Of a stretch of 64,000 nt of DNA, positions 21,456 to 33,272 are shown piece after piece. Under the pieces are notes generated by a model that was not told where the DNA came from, made no database searches, and saw only the letters and a list, made by a program, of their open reading frames with translations. Every line of letters begins with the position of its first letter. Position 1 is the first letter of the stretch. The translations under genes and the position numbers were made by a program. The stretch comes from Myrica gale (lineage: Eukaryota > Streptophyta > Magnoliopsida > Fagales > Myricaceae): positions 1,240,001-1,304,000 of the forward strand of contig OZ005614.1 in NCBI GenBank assembly GCA_963930655.1, written 5' to 3'.

Positions 21456-24400
21456 AACTTTGGCCGTAGTCGCGTCTACATCTTATAGATGTGCACATGT
21501 GCCGAGACTTGTTCTAGCTGGAAAAATAACAGAAAAAGAATGAAAAGGAGAGAATACTGTTATGGTCACTGCTAAAAAACTGTGTAATTCTGGCGAGAAA
21601 GACAGAATTGTGGATCCTCACAATTGCACAATATGCATACAAAGATGATGAAAAAAACTTAAACTTGTAATTAGAGAGAATGTGGCTTGATTCATTCTTA
21701 TATTTCGTGGCATCTAGCACATTTTAAGTGCATTATTTCTTATGAAATTTTCTCCTTTCAGGACCACTTTCACAGTTCAGCAATCTAGTTAAGCAGGGGA
21801 AGCTACAGTATGATCCTTACCAGCAAATGGTTGCTTCGGAATTAGAGAAGCTACTTGGGAGGTTGGAGAAATATGAAAAGGATATGGAGGAATATCATGT
21901 ATGATTTGGAATTCTGATATTAGAATACATAAGAAGTCTCTGTTGTCCTTGGAAACATTAGACTATTTAAAGTGTTGAACAGTTTAAGCATCTTCTGCTC
22001 GTACTTTATAGGTAAACGTAGCTAACTGGGAGAAAAGCAGGGAGAATGAGCAGCGAAGGCTTTTGATGGTGGAAGCCGAGCTAAAGCAGGAGGGAAGCTC
22101 AGTAGCCAAGCATCGAAGTAAATTTTTTGAAAGATGGATGTTCCGGTGAGGCAACATAATTGCTATGTGGACTTGTTTTCGACCACTTAACGCTTTAGTC
22201 ATTTCTCTTACCTATGAACTTGACCTTGCACCTAATAGACATGCATACTCTAGAGGAAAATCCCTCCCTTTCAGGTGAAGCAAGCTTTCACATACTACTA
22301 TCCAACATCTAGATTTTCTATTTTGAAATTTTTTATTGGGTTAAAGGTACATTTTATTCAAACAAGTGATGCAGCTCGGAAATTAGCTCTTTTTTTCTGG
22401 GGGGTGGGGTTTGGAATATTTTGTGCATATAATAAACATTTGGTTGGAATTGGCGGGTGCTAATATATTCAGGTATCTTTTTATATTAGAATTATTATGC
22501 TTTCTTTGCTTCAGACCCTTAGTTTTGTTCGTCTGCATATTAATTGAGTCTCACTTGACTCAGGAAAAAACCTGAAAATGTAGAACCAGGAGTTTGGAAA
22601 TGGGTTTCATATCTTAAGCGAGAGAAGAAGCTAGATTCACTTGTTGGTCGCCGGCCAACTGCTCCTCCGGCCCCAAAAGGACTGTATATATATGGCAATG
22701 TTGGAAGCGGTACTATTTTAAATTTATTTGAGCTTGCTCTATATGCAAATTCTTGTCAGCATAATAATTTGCTTTCTCATTTGACTGCATCATCCAGCGG
22801 TATCATTTTGTTATTCGTTAGAGAACAATGGATTGCAGAGCAGATACATCCTCTTTCCTTCACAATCATTTTTCTCTTCTTTGTTTAAAATTGTTTCACT
22901 CAAACAAACAAAGTTAATTGAAGAAACTATTGTTGTTACTGTAGGGAAGACAATGCTTATGGATATGATTTATAGTGCCACTGAGGGAGTTGTTAATCAT
23001 TGAAGAAGGCATCACTTTCATGAGGTGAGCTTTTGGTTGTGGGTCAAGAACATTATGGTCCGCTTTTTGTGATCATTTGTACATTCTAGGTTGGCCTATT
23101 GAGGATGTGCCTTCTATTTCATTTAAAGACTATATACTTGAACCCCATTGAGAAAGCTATGTTCTTATCTGAACACACCAAATAAGTTATGGTTTCTGAA
23201 TGTTGCCATCAGGCTATGCTTAAAATTAATGAACATATGCACAAGATATGGAAGAGTCAAGTGGAGGACAAGTCTTTGCAGTCAAGCATTTCTAGTTGGA
23301 TTATGAATCTTCCCTTTGACAAAAAGGTTAAGGAGTGGTTGGCTTCAGAAGAGAGATACAAGCAAGAGGCACAGATTAAAAATATTCTTCCCGCTGTAGC
23401 AGACATGTTTCTTGTTGACCACAGATCAGATCAAAGAGGAGCTAGCATTCTTTGCTTTGATGAAATACAGGTATCGTAGAATTTGCATTTTGCAAGTTTG
23501 TTCTTATTGACATTTTGAAACCACAATTTTGAAGTTTTGTACTTCCACTGTATTGTTTCTTTAATATGTTGGAGTCGTAAAAAGAAAATGGGGTAATGGG
23601 TGATTGGGGTAATGGGGTAAGAAAATGGGGCAACTTCATTCGTAAGATTTTGAAATAGGTTCATCATCTTATGTAAGCATCTGGTGATATCAACGAGTTG
23701 TCTTGTTTTTTCTCCTGCATGAAAAGTAAAGGGAGAAGTGTTATTTGAGAGAGGTGACTAAAATGAAGCCTGGATGGGGAGGGGTCTGCCTGTTTCTCAG
23801 AACAGCAATGGGCAGATTCATGACCTTTTGTCCATCTATTCAGATGGAGATTGTGACTCCTGAACCAGTATGAGTCATTATTGTACTACATTTGTGTAGT
23901 AGAGGTGGATATATGAGGGAGAGACAACAAAAGGCCTATTATTGAGTAGGGTGAATCGATTTACTTCCTAGCACTATTTGAATGAGGTAGTAGAGACCTA
24001 ATGAGTTATTTAATTGCTGGATCCATGATCTATTTATCCAATGTTTATCCTTTAGAAGGAATTAAATTATCCGTTGTCAGTCTCTTGTCACAACTTGAAG
24101 TCATTTCATATGTTGGTGGTTGGACAGAGAACTAGGAAATCTGTTTCTATAGGGTGGAGCTGCATCTATTGTCAACCCCTCTTTAGCTATTTAAATTTTA
24201 GCAATTGTTTCACTTTAGGAGAATATTCACACTGGCAAGTTTATGTTACTAAAAGAACCACCTCAGTGACGTTTCAACTCATCTTTGTGACTCTGATTTC
24301 TTTCTTTCTATTACAGACTGTTGATGTATTCGCTATTGTGGCCTTATCTGGGATTGTAAGCAGATTGTTGAGCACTGGAACCGTTCTTGTGGCTACCAGT

Positions 24401-25586
24401 AATCGAGCACCAAATGATTTAAACCAGGTGTGATTGTATATATGACCATCGGGAAAACTGATTGATCTCCTGCCTTTCCTTTTTGGTTTATAACTTGTTT
24501 GTATATATATATCAGTTTGGCTATTTCCTCTCTAATAGAGCTTGAATTATTTCATAGAACTTGCTTGATTGTTGCAAACAACATCACCTTCATTTTTTTT
24601 GTGGTAGAACTTGAACTTGCTTAGTAGTAGGTCTAGTGCGTTCTAAATCAAATTTTCTCTTGCAGGATGGTATGCAGCAGGAAATATTCTCTAAATTCCT
24701 TGCCGAATTGATGGAGCATTGTGAGGCTGTTCTGATCGGGAGTGAGATTGATTATCGCCGGCTTATAGCGCAAATATCTATTGATCAGGTGAGGGATTAT
24801 CAATTTCCGTTATTTTTGTTCTCTTTTTTCTCAATGAAAGTATGGAACTTGCAATAATGCTAGGGGAAGAAAATCAGGTAGAGAACCTTAGAAGGGAAGA
24901 AAGTGGGAAAAAGTGCATGAGCTGTCTTGTTTCATGTTAATATAAATATCTCTGCCTCTACATGACTGCTGTATAATAATTAGCGAAGTGGTTTAGCATA
25001 TTACCATTTTTTTCATGGATATTACAGTTATCTGCTGATAATTGCTAGTTATGAGATTTAGGAAAGAGGTCAGTTTTGATTCTTCTTGTCAGATGGATGT
25101 ACTTTTTGAGAATTTATCCAAAATCAGGTCTCTCTTAACAAGTTGCTCATAAAAGGGTTTCTAGGTTGGTGCAGAGATCTGGAAGTACTTTCTTATTCTT
25201 TCTTGTCTGCCAGATTGTGTCTCTCTTTGTAGTAATTTTGGTCATGAAAAGGCTGATGTTATATAGTGTGAAGATAACCTAGAAATTCATCAACTTTGTC
25301 CTCAGCCTCCGCCTCCACCTCCCACCCCCCATCCTAAAAAAAAAGGGGTTCACCAATTAATGAGTCAAAGTCGGAAGTCGGAACTATTGCAATCTTTTCT
25401 AGAGTTGCAAGTGTTTAGCCATACTTGAAATAAACAGCAGGAGCTTTGGTCTGAATATAGTATTCTGCTAACTTTGTAACGCACCTGTCATCAAAGATAG
25501 CTTTTTATGTCCTGAGGCCAGAAGCATCATGAAACAGAGAATGGATTGTAGCATGCGTTTATCTTTGATATTTGAACCCAAAACCT

Positions 25587-25601
25587 CCCCCCCCCCCCCC
25601 C
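25587..25601. repeat. Poly(C) tract
   Basis: Fifteen consecutive C bases inside the long non-coding gap where AFG1 exons are missing. Such tracts are prone to sequencing and assembly error. Confidence 0.9.
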
Positions 25602-27530
25602 AATTTGTATCATATGTCAAGGCCTGAGGCAGGTACAATTATTATTGAGAGGAGGATATAGAGACTGGCAAAGGAAAATGACCGAGGGTGGCATATTAAG
25701 GCATAAATATTCCGAAGTGGTTATATGTCAATCTTCACTTGTTAGTCACCAAAAATCTAATAAATCGTTAAGGTAACGTTCTTTTCTTGCGTTATGATGC
25801 CTTACCTGTTGTCCTTTTGCGGCTTCATCTTCAATGTCTTGTCAAATAATGTTTCTTCCTTCTGAATTTCTCGTGGATGGTAGTAGCTAACTAGTGTGCA
25901 CACTTGGCAGGCACGACACTTTATCACCCTCATTGATGAGTTATACAATCACCACTGCTGCCTATTTTGTTTAGCAGCTTCTTCAATTGATGAATTATTT
26001 CAAGGGACTGAAGAGGGTACACTGTTTGATTTGGAGAGGTAAGCACTTAAATATTTATTTATTTTGTTGTTTTCTTTTCGCGAACTCCTAATGTTGAAGC
26101 ATGACTCTCTACTGAAGGCCTTTCCATTCAACATTATAAAAGCTGAATTCTGACTTATACTGAGTCCAGTTTGTTGAAGAATTGGTACGCTGTCTGGAAC
26201 CATAGTATTGGAAGGACCATCATGACAAAAATTTGTATTTCTTAGTTTCATTGCATCTTACTTTGAAATGTGCGTCTGGGAAAGAGAAGATGGTGATAGA
26301 CATGAACAATAACAGAATGGGAGTCTTCCTGTATAGCACTTGTTGATATAATTGAGCTATAGTAGCAAAAAGATTAATATATATCTTGGACTTGAGTAAA
26401 TCTTTGCACTTTCTTTCTAGTAAAGTAGCTCTTCTGTGGTCAAGTTACCTGGTGCATCTTCAAGAATTTCAATGCGACAACTCATTGACAATTTCTTAAT
26501 CCTTCTTATAATTGACAAAGGAGCATGTCGTGGTTGGAAATTTAGCGCTGTGAGTTATATTACGTCTCTGTGACTCTGAGCATGTGTACTTTATGATTCT
26601 AGTTTCCAGTTTGAAACAGAGATAGAAGCGGGAACTTCGGACAAATGTTTTAGCAGAAGGCAACGTGAGCTCAGGAGGGTCCCCAGCTGGTATTGTATCA
26701 AAGCTTTCTGGTCAGGAAGAAATGTTTGCATTCCGTCGAGCTGTAAGTGGTGTTTTCTCTTGAACACAATCGCGTTTGCATCTCTCTCTCTCTCTCTCTG
26801 GTCATAATATTCTGTTTCTCGTTTCTCAAAAAGGATAAGCTTATATAGCATGCAAACTAGATACTAAATTCGAACAGGAGTTCCATGAAATGCAGAGAAT
26901 ATATGTAGCAAAACAAAGTACATAATGCTTCATTGGTCGCCAGTTTCACCAGTGCACTTGATACCAGCCAGTTTCAGTGGATTACCATGACCAGATATTC
27001 TATAATGTAGACTTGTCGTTCAACCTGAAAAAGAGAGTATAGTAGGGAAGGTTTTTTAAACGCTCCTTTGTGGTAAGTTTAGTTACACTTGTGCTTAGAC
27101 AGAATGATAAGACAAATCTGGCAATTTACTAGGATAGATCAGCCTCAGAACGTTTTCAGAATCTAAGCGAATGGTAATTTTGTTCGGTGAATGCCTCCAC
27201 GTTAATATAAAATTTCACTTAATAACTTTTATGCTCTTAGATCTATTCATGCACATCTGGAGATTGCCTGGGACAAAATATACTCGGAATAACCTATGAT
27301 TTTATGCAAAATATATTCAACTTGCTCAGAAATTACCATTTACTGCTTCCGACCTAGAGGAACAAAGAGTGACAGGATGCAATGTTTAACAAGGTAGCTG
27401 TCTTTGCAGGTTTATCGATTAATTGAGATGCAGACTCCCGGAGGGAGTACCTACTCTTCATCCATATTTCCAGAGACACAACCAAGAATCTGAACATAAT
27501 CGGGCAAGCACCTTATAATCTCGCTCATAT

Positions 27531-30269
27531 CCTGAGCAGTAAATTTATTTCAACTGGCCAGGACTCCCCTAGTTTGTTTTGGCAAGGTAATCGAAACCCC
27601 TTTCTATCAAAAGAAAGTAAAAAAAAAAAAACAGAGAAGGGAAAGGGATATTATAAGATTAAATTAGTAGGCAATCTATGTTATTTGGAGTCTCTATTTA
27701 ATTTGTTGATCTCCTATTATGCTGTATATTTAACGAACAGATTTATCAAGTGAAATTTCTTTGCTGCCACGAATCTGATTTTTGTTTCTTTTCTCCCTTT
27801 TCAACATGACAACATTGACAAGTCCGTGCAGAGGAAGATCTTTTGTATAATTTATTGGCGTCATATGTGGTACTGATTGGTGAATTAGAAGATGAGAGAA
27901 TGTACGACAACATCAGAATTTCATACAAAAAATTGGAAAGATAATGGTAAATATAGTTCTCCACAAATTCTAGAAGAATATTGCTTCCGTACTGAAGAAT
28001 TTTTCTGTGGTAGAACAACTGCCAAATGTATGGCGGATTTAGACTGATGGCAACCATTTTCGGCCTCGCTTTCTCTTAGGGAATGGTTTTGTACTCTGGC
28101 ATCCATGGTTCCATTTCGTCGAGATAAGTATTAATTCTTCCACTTTGAGATAAGATAAACCCACAATATCTTGATCAGGTATCACATACTGCTAACCGAT
28201 ATTGGTGGGAATTCCTCTCGATGGATCATTTCCTACCCACTTGTGATACTCGCATGCTCCTGCTTTGCGGCTCCACGAACTCAGGCGCATGCGTGGAGTA
28301 ATCAATTTGTAGCTGCGCTATAATATTCGCATGTACCCAACACGTTTTGTTAGGAAATTTGGAAAGAAAAGCTACTTTTTTTTTTCTTTTCAAAGCTAAT
28401 TTGGAAAGGAAGCTACTTGTTGGACGGACTTCTTGCATATAGTGGGCAGATGAACCGAGACGAGGCCCACTTACTTTTGATGCCCATTGCCACTAGTTGA
28501 GGATTTGAGGTCTCGTTGTAAAACTTGTAATTGCTTGACCATGCTCTGAAGCGACCGGATTGCTTCTCTTTTTTATAATCAGCAACTGTGTACCCACACC
28601 ACACGTACGTCCGATTATGTGGCTAGACCTTATATATATATAGTATATGCTCTGATGTAGTCGTCAGTAGTGCTTTGAAACCTACTCCAAAACGCGCGTG
28701 TTCATCATGTTTCTTAGTGGAGCGAGCTAGCTGTCTGAAATAGTTCTGACCACTCGGAATTAGTAAACTCAGTCTTGGTAATTATCTTTAATTATACGAT
28801 TCAGATTACATCATCGATAATTAGGAAGCAAGATTCTCTTTTAAGTAGTGGAGCGAGCTGTAACTGGATGCAAGATTTCCTTTGCCAGTACTGCTGCTTG
28901 CCTGGACTCCCACTAGATCCTTTGCGACTTTGCCTATCCTTTGACTCATGAGTACGTTGGCATAGAGTTTGGCTGACGTTTGGGTACTGAGTCAGAGTTT
29001 CGAGCGTTGGTAGAGGGAGAAGAGGAGAGAGGGAAAAAAAGAGTCAGAAGCAAACGCACGATGATGATTAAAAGAAAGCAGTCTGATTGCGTCAAGACAT
29101 GTTGAATGAAATATATTGCGCCTTTTCAACAAGGCCTCAAATCCTCAACTAGTAATAGAAAGAGTGAGTGGAGCCGCCCCACTAAGAAGGTGTCTGTTCC
29201 ATATATATATATAATCTCAATTAACATATATATTGGATACAAAAGTAGCACGGTAGCAGCCACAAATTGGTTATTCTGACCGTGCCACTACTTTGGTGGA
29301 GCCGAAAATCAGGTGTTCATACGAGTTTTACGGCCAGTGATCGATTAGAGATCAATGGTTCATAATGGATGAGAATCCTTATGCAATTTCCTACTCGAAT
29401 TATAGGGTGCAATTTGGAGAGAATTCGATAGAATTAAGAGAATCATCATCCTTCATAATGTGGGTTAGGGTGCAATTTGGAGAGAGTTCGAGAAAATTAC
29501 AGAGAATATTCATCCATCGTAACGTGGATTATCTTATCACGACGCGGCGGGATACACGAAGGAGTTCTACAACAGGATGGAGAAGTCTCCTCATCCTTTG
29601 TATTCATACATGTACAACCTGGATCTTCCACATCCACTCCACACTCTTCCGCACAGCCACCGATCATCCGCTACAATGAGCCTGGTCCTCACGAGCTAGC
29701 AGCCCTTTTGCATGGCGATTTTTCTGGTATCTCCCGTATATTGTTATGCTCCTCCCCTCTTTGGGTAGTTTTGGCTTCTACACTTATTTCTCATGAACTG
29801 CCCATCTCCGTTCTCCGAAAAGGCTGGTTCTCAGCCATTGAACCGCCGATGGTGGCCATATGGTTACGAAGCTTACCTTGGTCTGGTTACAGATCGATTG
29901 TTATGAAACATTAACCCCGTTTCGGCGCACCTTTTATTTATGTTTCCTTAGACTGAGCTTATAGGACATCACGTTTGAACCTAATTTGGTTGCTGGTTTT
30001 ATGTTTGTATAGGGCTCTTTATTTATATACCTGACCATAGTCATAAGTTAAAACTTTTTATTATTTGTACTGACTGCTTCTATATAATCAAATAATCACC
30101 ACATGACATATTATTACAATAACAATTATGCAGCTATGTATCATCTTCTAACAATATCCGGCACAATCTACATTCAACTTCGATCTGCTGGTTTTGATTT
30201 TCGAGTAGACTATGGAAGTTTGTACACATGCTGCAACCAGAATCTATATGAAGCTTGGTGCATCAACTG
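27531..30269. other. Intergenic; no gene seen
   Basis: The region contains the 3' flank of the AFG1-like pseudogene. Near 29405-29530 a unit starting GTGCAATTTGGAGAGA is repeated about 60 bases later in diverged form. The phrase GGATTTGAGG near 28500 recurs inverted near 29130. A 145-codon frame at 29477-29914 has no recognisable content. Confidence 0.35.
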
Positions 30270-30866
30270 TTATATCCTGCAATGAACATAAGAATAAGTT
30301 CATAGATAAATTTATGGAGTTAAAATAGTGTACGTACGTAACAAGAAGAATAGTATACGTACTGGATATATTCGATGTTAACTTTTGCTGTTGGACGTGA
30401 GATGGCCGCAAAAGCATCCTTGGACATGAGGAGAGTGGAAGGGCACGCCGATTTGCGGCATAAGTCCACCACCTTAACATCAATCGTACCGCGCTTGCAT
30501 GGTCTTCTTGTGCCACTTATACACCTGAGTCTATAGCGCCTCCCACAGGCAGCTCCTTGATCCCACAACCCCTCACTGACTGCCACAAACAGATTTCCTG
30601 GAGGGAACTGGTCTTCTCGATTTCCATCGCACTGCGTAGCTGCATTACAAGATTTCGTTAATTAGCTGCGGGCAGAAAGTAATCAAAGCTGTCTTAGGAC
30701 TGCGTAGAGCTAGCACGTACGGTCATGGACCGGAACAAAAGATGCATCGTTACTCACGTATATATGGAGGTGCATAAGAAGCAGCCGTGCCTATGTCGCC
30801 GAGGACTTGGCTTAAATCGTTGCAGATTAAGCCTACAAGTATCGCAAATATAACCAAGAACCTCAT
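30270..30866 (-). CDS. EG45-like domain protein (plant natriuretic peptide-like), 130 aa
   Basis: A small secreted protein of the EG45/PNP group, related to the N-terminal double-psi beta-barrel domain of expansins. Family members act in the apoplast and affect water and ion balance and stress responses. Three exons: 30758-30866, 30363-30639 and a 7-base exon 30270-30276 (last base of Gln, then Ile and TAA). All junctions are GT..AG and the phases agree. Residues 1-23 (MRFLVIFAILVGLICNDLSQ...) form a signal peptide. The mature part starts GTAASYAPPYIPTQCDG and holds the family signatures LWDQGAACGRRYRLRC, GTIDVKVVDLC and MSKDAFAAI. The end EYIQI is usual for the family. The conserved cysteines are present. 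It looks intact. Confidence 0.9.
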
Positions 30867-31522
30867 GATTGGAGAAAAAGCTAGCGAAACAACGAAACGA
30901 CTGATCAGAAACGCATTGCCTTCTTAATTTTCGACTATTTATAGTGGACAAAAGCCGACGACTCTCTAAATATTCTTATTTCTTAGTCAGCGTTCTCATC
31001 AAAAAAAGCTCACGAGCATTTCAAAGAAAAGGACAAATCACAAAAGTTGGCACGCCGAATAAATACCTTTGAATCCCTTGTACTTCTAGATGGGGCATCC
31101 AATACGTCACGGCCTCACTGGTGATCTGCTATATGGATTCATAACTATTAAAAAAGAAACGCAGATGGCCTTAGGATATGTTATAGTATATATATGGAGT
31201 CTATCAGTAATATACACATGAGTGTCCTGTGTCCGGGATTTTCGTTTTGCGGATTCCATCACTTACCAAATATATATCGCAAAAGGTGATCTGAATAGAT
31301 ATCCTCTCCCTATTTAAGTGCATCAAGATATATACCTGATTAGTAGTTTCATCTGAGCTCACATTTTTGCTCGGGGGAATGGAAGCTGACATGTCCTGCA
31401 TAATTAAGACTATTCCCCATTGGTAGACGTTGACGTACAGTGCATGCCTACGCGTACAGTGGATTAATTATTTACCTCCCCAACCTAACTTATCTATCAG
31501 AATGCATGGCGTGCAGTAAAAC
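30867..31522. promoter_or_regulatory. 5' flank of the EG45-like gene
   Basis: Upstream region of a minus-strand gene. The segment ACTATTTATAGTGG at about 30933-30946, read on the minus strand as CCACTATAAATAGT, contains a TATAAATA box about 70 bases upstream of the ATG. The rest shows no coding sequence. Confidence 0.55.
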
Positions 31523-31540
31523 TATTGCTTACTATTTGTT

Positions 31541-32063
31541 TTTTTTAATCATAATAGCAGCACCTTCCATTAATAAAATCAAGGAGGTTGAAAAACCTCA
31601 AGAACACGCTCTAAAGGGCGAACCAGACACTCCGAAGAGTCGGCGGGCCAACGAGCAGGGTGACCAAAAGGCCATACAAAGACCCACAAGGGGCAGAAAA
31701 ACCTTATCAGGCAGCAAACTAATATGATTAGCAGGAAAGAAAAGGCAATGACGAAATATGGTGGCACGAACAGCAGTTGGAGGCGTTCGCCAGTTGGCCG
31801 GTGTAGAAAGCCTCTCCAGTCGATGTAGATGGCGTCCCCGCCGGTTGTGGTCTTCAAAAACCTCCAGAATAGCGTAGATTTAGCTACCAAATTCGCCGGA
31901 AAAAAACCCCTAAAAGTTACCGAAAATGAGGATTTATTGAGAGATCCGGGCACATAGGACAAAAGTAGAGGAAGAGAGGGGAGAGTCAGGCAGCCACAAA
32001 CGTAAAAAATCTAGAGAGAAGAATCCTAGAGAGACTTTGATATAGTATCCTTCCTTAGAGTGT
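31541..32063 (-). mobile_element. Short non-LTR retroelement insertion
   Basis: The 523-bp insertion lies between exact 18-bp copies of TATTGCTTACTATTTGTT (31523-31540 and 32064-32081). Its minus-strand 3' end is an A tract (T run at 31541-31546), preceded by TTTTATTAATGGAAGG. Its composition resembles the insertion at 21021. No protein domain was recognised. Confidence 0.85.
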
Positions 32064-32081
32064 TATTGCTTACTATTTGTT

Positions 32082-32700
32082 GATTGAAATTTGTAATCCT
32101 CAATTCCTTAGGCGATAGTTTCGACACGTGTTTTGCATGACCACTGATCCACCCCAGTTGGATAAGTTCTAAAGGAACTTCTAATATCCTTTTAGAGTTC
32201 CTTATCTCTTAACATCTTTGGTTTATTATTAGGGCTAAATATATTTTGTTTCCTTAGTTTTTAAAATCAGTATTCCGATATATTATTTTTTAGATATTAA
32301 ACTTTTTAACTTACGTATTTTTTTAATAAAAGGATATAGTGTATTTAACCCTTGTTATTATAATAAAAATTGTCATGGTTCCAAACCACAACCTGTACTG
32401 GTAAGATCCGATCCCGTAGGGTCTGACTTCTGAGGTTTCCGAAGTCGAATAAAGGAAGATCAGAATCAGATGCCTTTCGCCATGCTTAAGGGAGTCGGAA
32501 TACATGTTGTCGACTTTCCTTCTCACTTCTCAGCGTCCAATATTTCTCCGCGATCCCCCCAGTTCCTGACTGTCCATTTTTAGTTCCTATTGCGTTAAAA
32601 AATTGGGCCTACGCTAGCCTAATTAAGGCGCCCAATGGTGTGTTCGGCCCATATCAAGAGAATTAGGCCCAAACTCATCGTATCAATCGACTCTGGGGGC
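32082..32700. other. Intergenic; no gene seen
   Basis: AT-rich DNA between two insertions, with no coding content. Confidence 0.4.
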
Positions 32701-32708
32701 TAGCTAAG

Positions 32709-33264
32709 TAAGGGTGTGCAGATGTTCCCGTTCCGACTTTTAGGTACTGGAATCGGATCCCATTTTAGGAAAATTTCGAAACAAGAAGCTGTATCGAAAA
32801 TTTTGGCGGAAATCTGGAAATTTCGGTTTCGGTATAATTTTTTAAAATTTTAATTTAGAGTTTGCCTCTTTCAATTTAGATTTTTTATGAATGTTTAGTT
32901 GTTTACTTATTTGTATGGTTAATTGTTTGTTTAGTAGTTTTTTTGTAAATTTAATTTAGAGTTTATTTTGATAATGTTTATTTTGTTTTGCAATTTAGCT
33001 GTTTAGTTGTAATTTTAATTTATAGTTTATTTTGACATCTTGAAATAGTGAAATATTGTTTTGAAATTTAGTTGTTTAATTGTAATTTAGAGTTATTTGG
33101 CCTACAAAACACAACTTAAAAAAAATCCATTTTTGGGTCAATGAGCCCAAACTAAATATATTTTTTAGGCCCATATAAGGAACCGGAATAAAAAGTTTGG
33201 TTCCGGTGGGTACCGGAACTTGAATGGCCAATTCCGATTCCGTCCGTTCCGGTGTCCACCCTTA
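32709..33264. mobile_element. Non-autonomous hAT-like element, TSD TAGCTAAG
   Basis: The ends are TAAGGGTGTGCA and, on the right, GGTGTCCACCCTTA. The perfect 8-bp duplication TAGCTAAG is at 32701-32708 and 33265-33272. The subterminal parts are rich in TTCCGGT/ACCGGAA words, and the middle is AT-rich with repeated AATTTAGAGTTTATTTTGA phrases. Noncoding. Confidence 0.85.
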
Positions 33265-33272
33265 TAGCTAAG

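Larger units (their letters stand above)
20492..27530 (+). pseudogene. Decayed AFG1/LACE1-like AAA ATPase gene
   Basis: Exon remnants match the AFG1 family, mitochondrial AAA-type ATPases linked to inner-membrane protein quality control. Recognisable exons: 20492-about 20665 (presequence-like MRRASSIVSSFSLSR); 21762-21898 (QGKLQYDPYQQMVASELEKL); 22012-22145; 22564-22709; 22945-23024; 23213-23470; 24317-24427; 24666-24788; 25911-26038; 26603-26742; 27420-about 27530. Walker A (GNVGSGKT) spans exons 4 and 5, and Walker B is ILCFDEIQ. Splice sites are mostly intact but the coding part is not. TGA at 23001-23003 replaces what is normally Arg. I cannot find the exon(s) that should follow ISIDQ (about 85-90 residues, starting HYFWPLD-like in relatives); the gap 24789-25910 is 1.1 kb of non-coding DNA. 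A 2-bp loss after 26637 shifts the frame before LRTNVLAEG. Near 27440 a few codons are lost and the frame shifts again. A retroelement (21021-21455) sits in intron 1. Confidence 0.85.

Noticed and set aside
29477-29914. 145-codon plus-strand frame
   Set aside because: No recognisable domain; the start overlaps a diverged local repeat and no homologous family came to mind.
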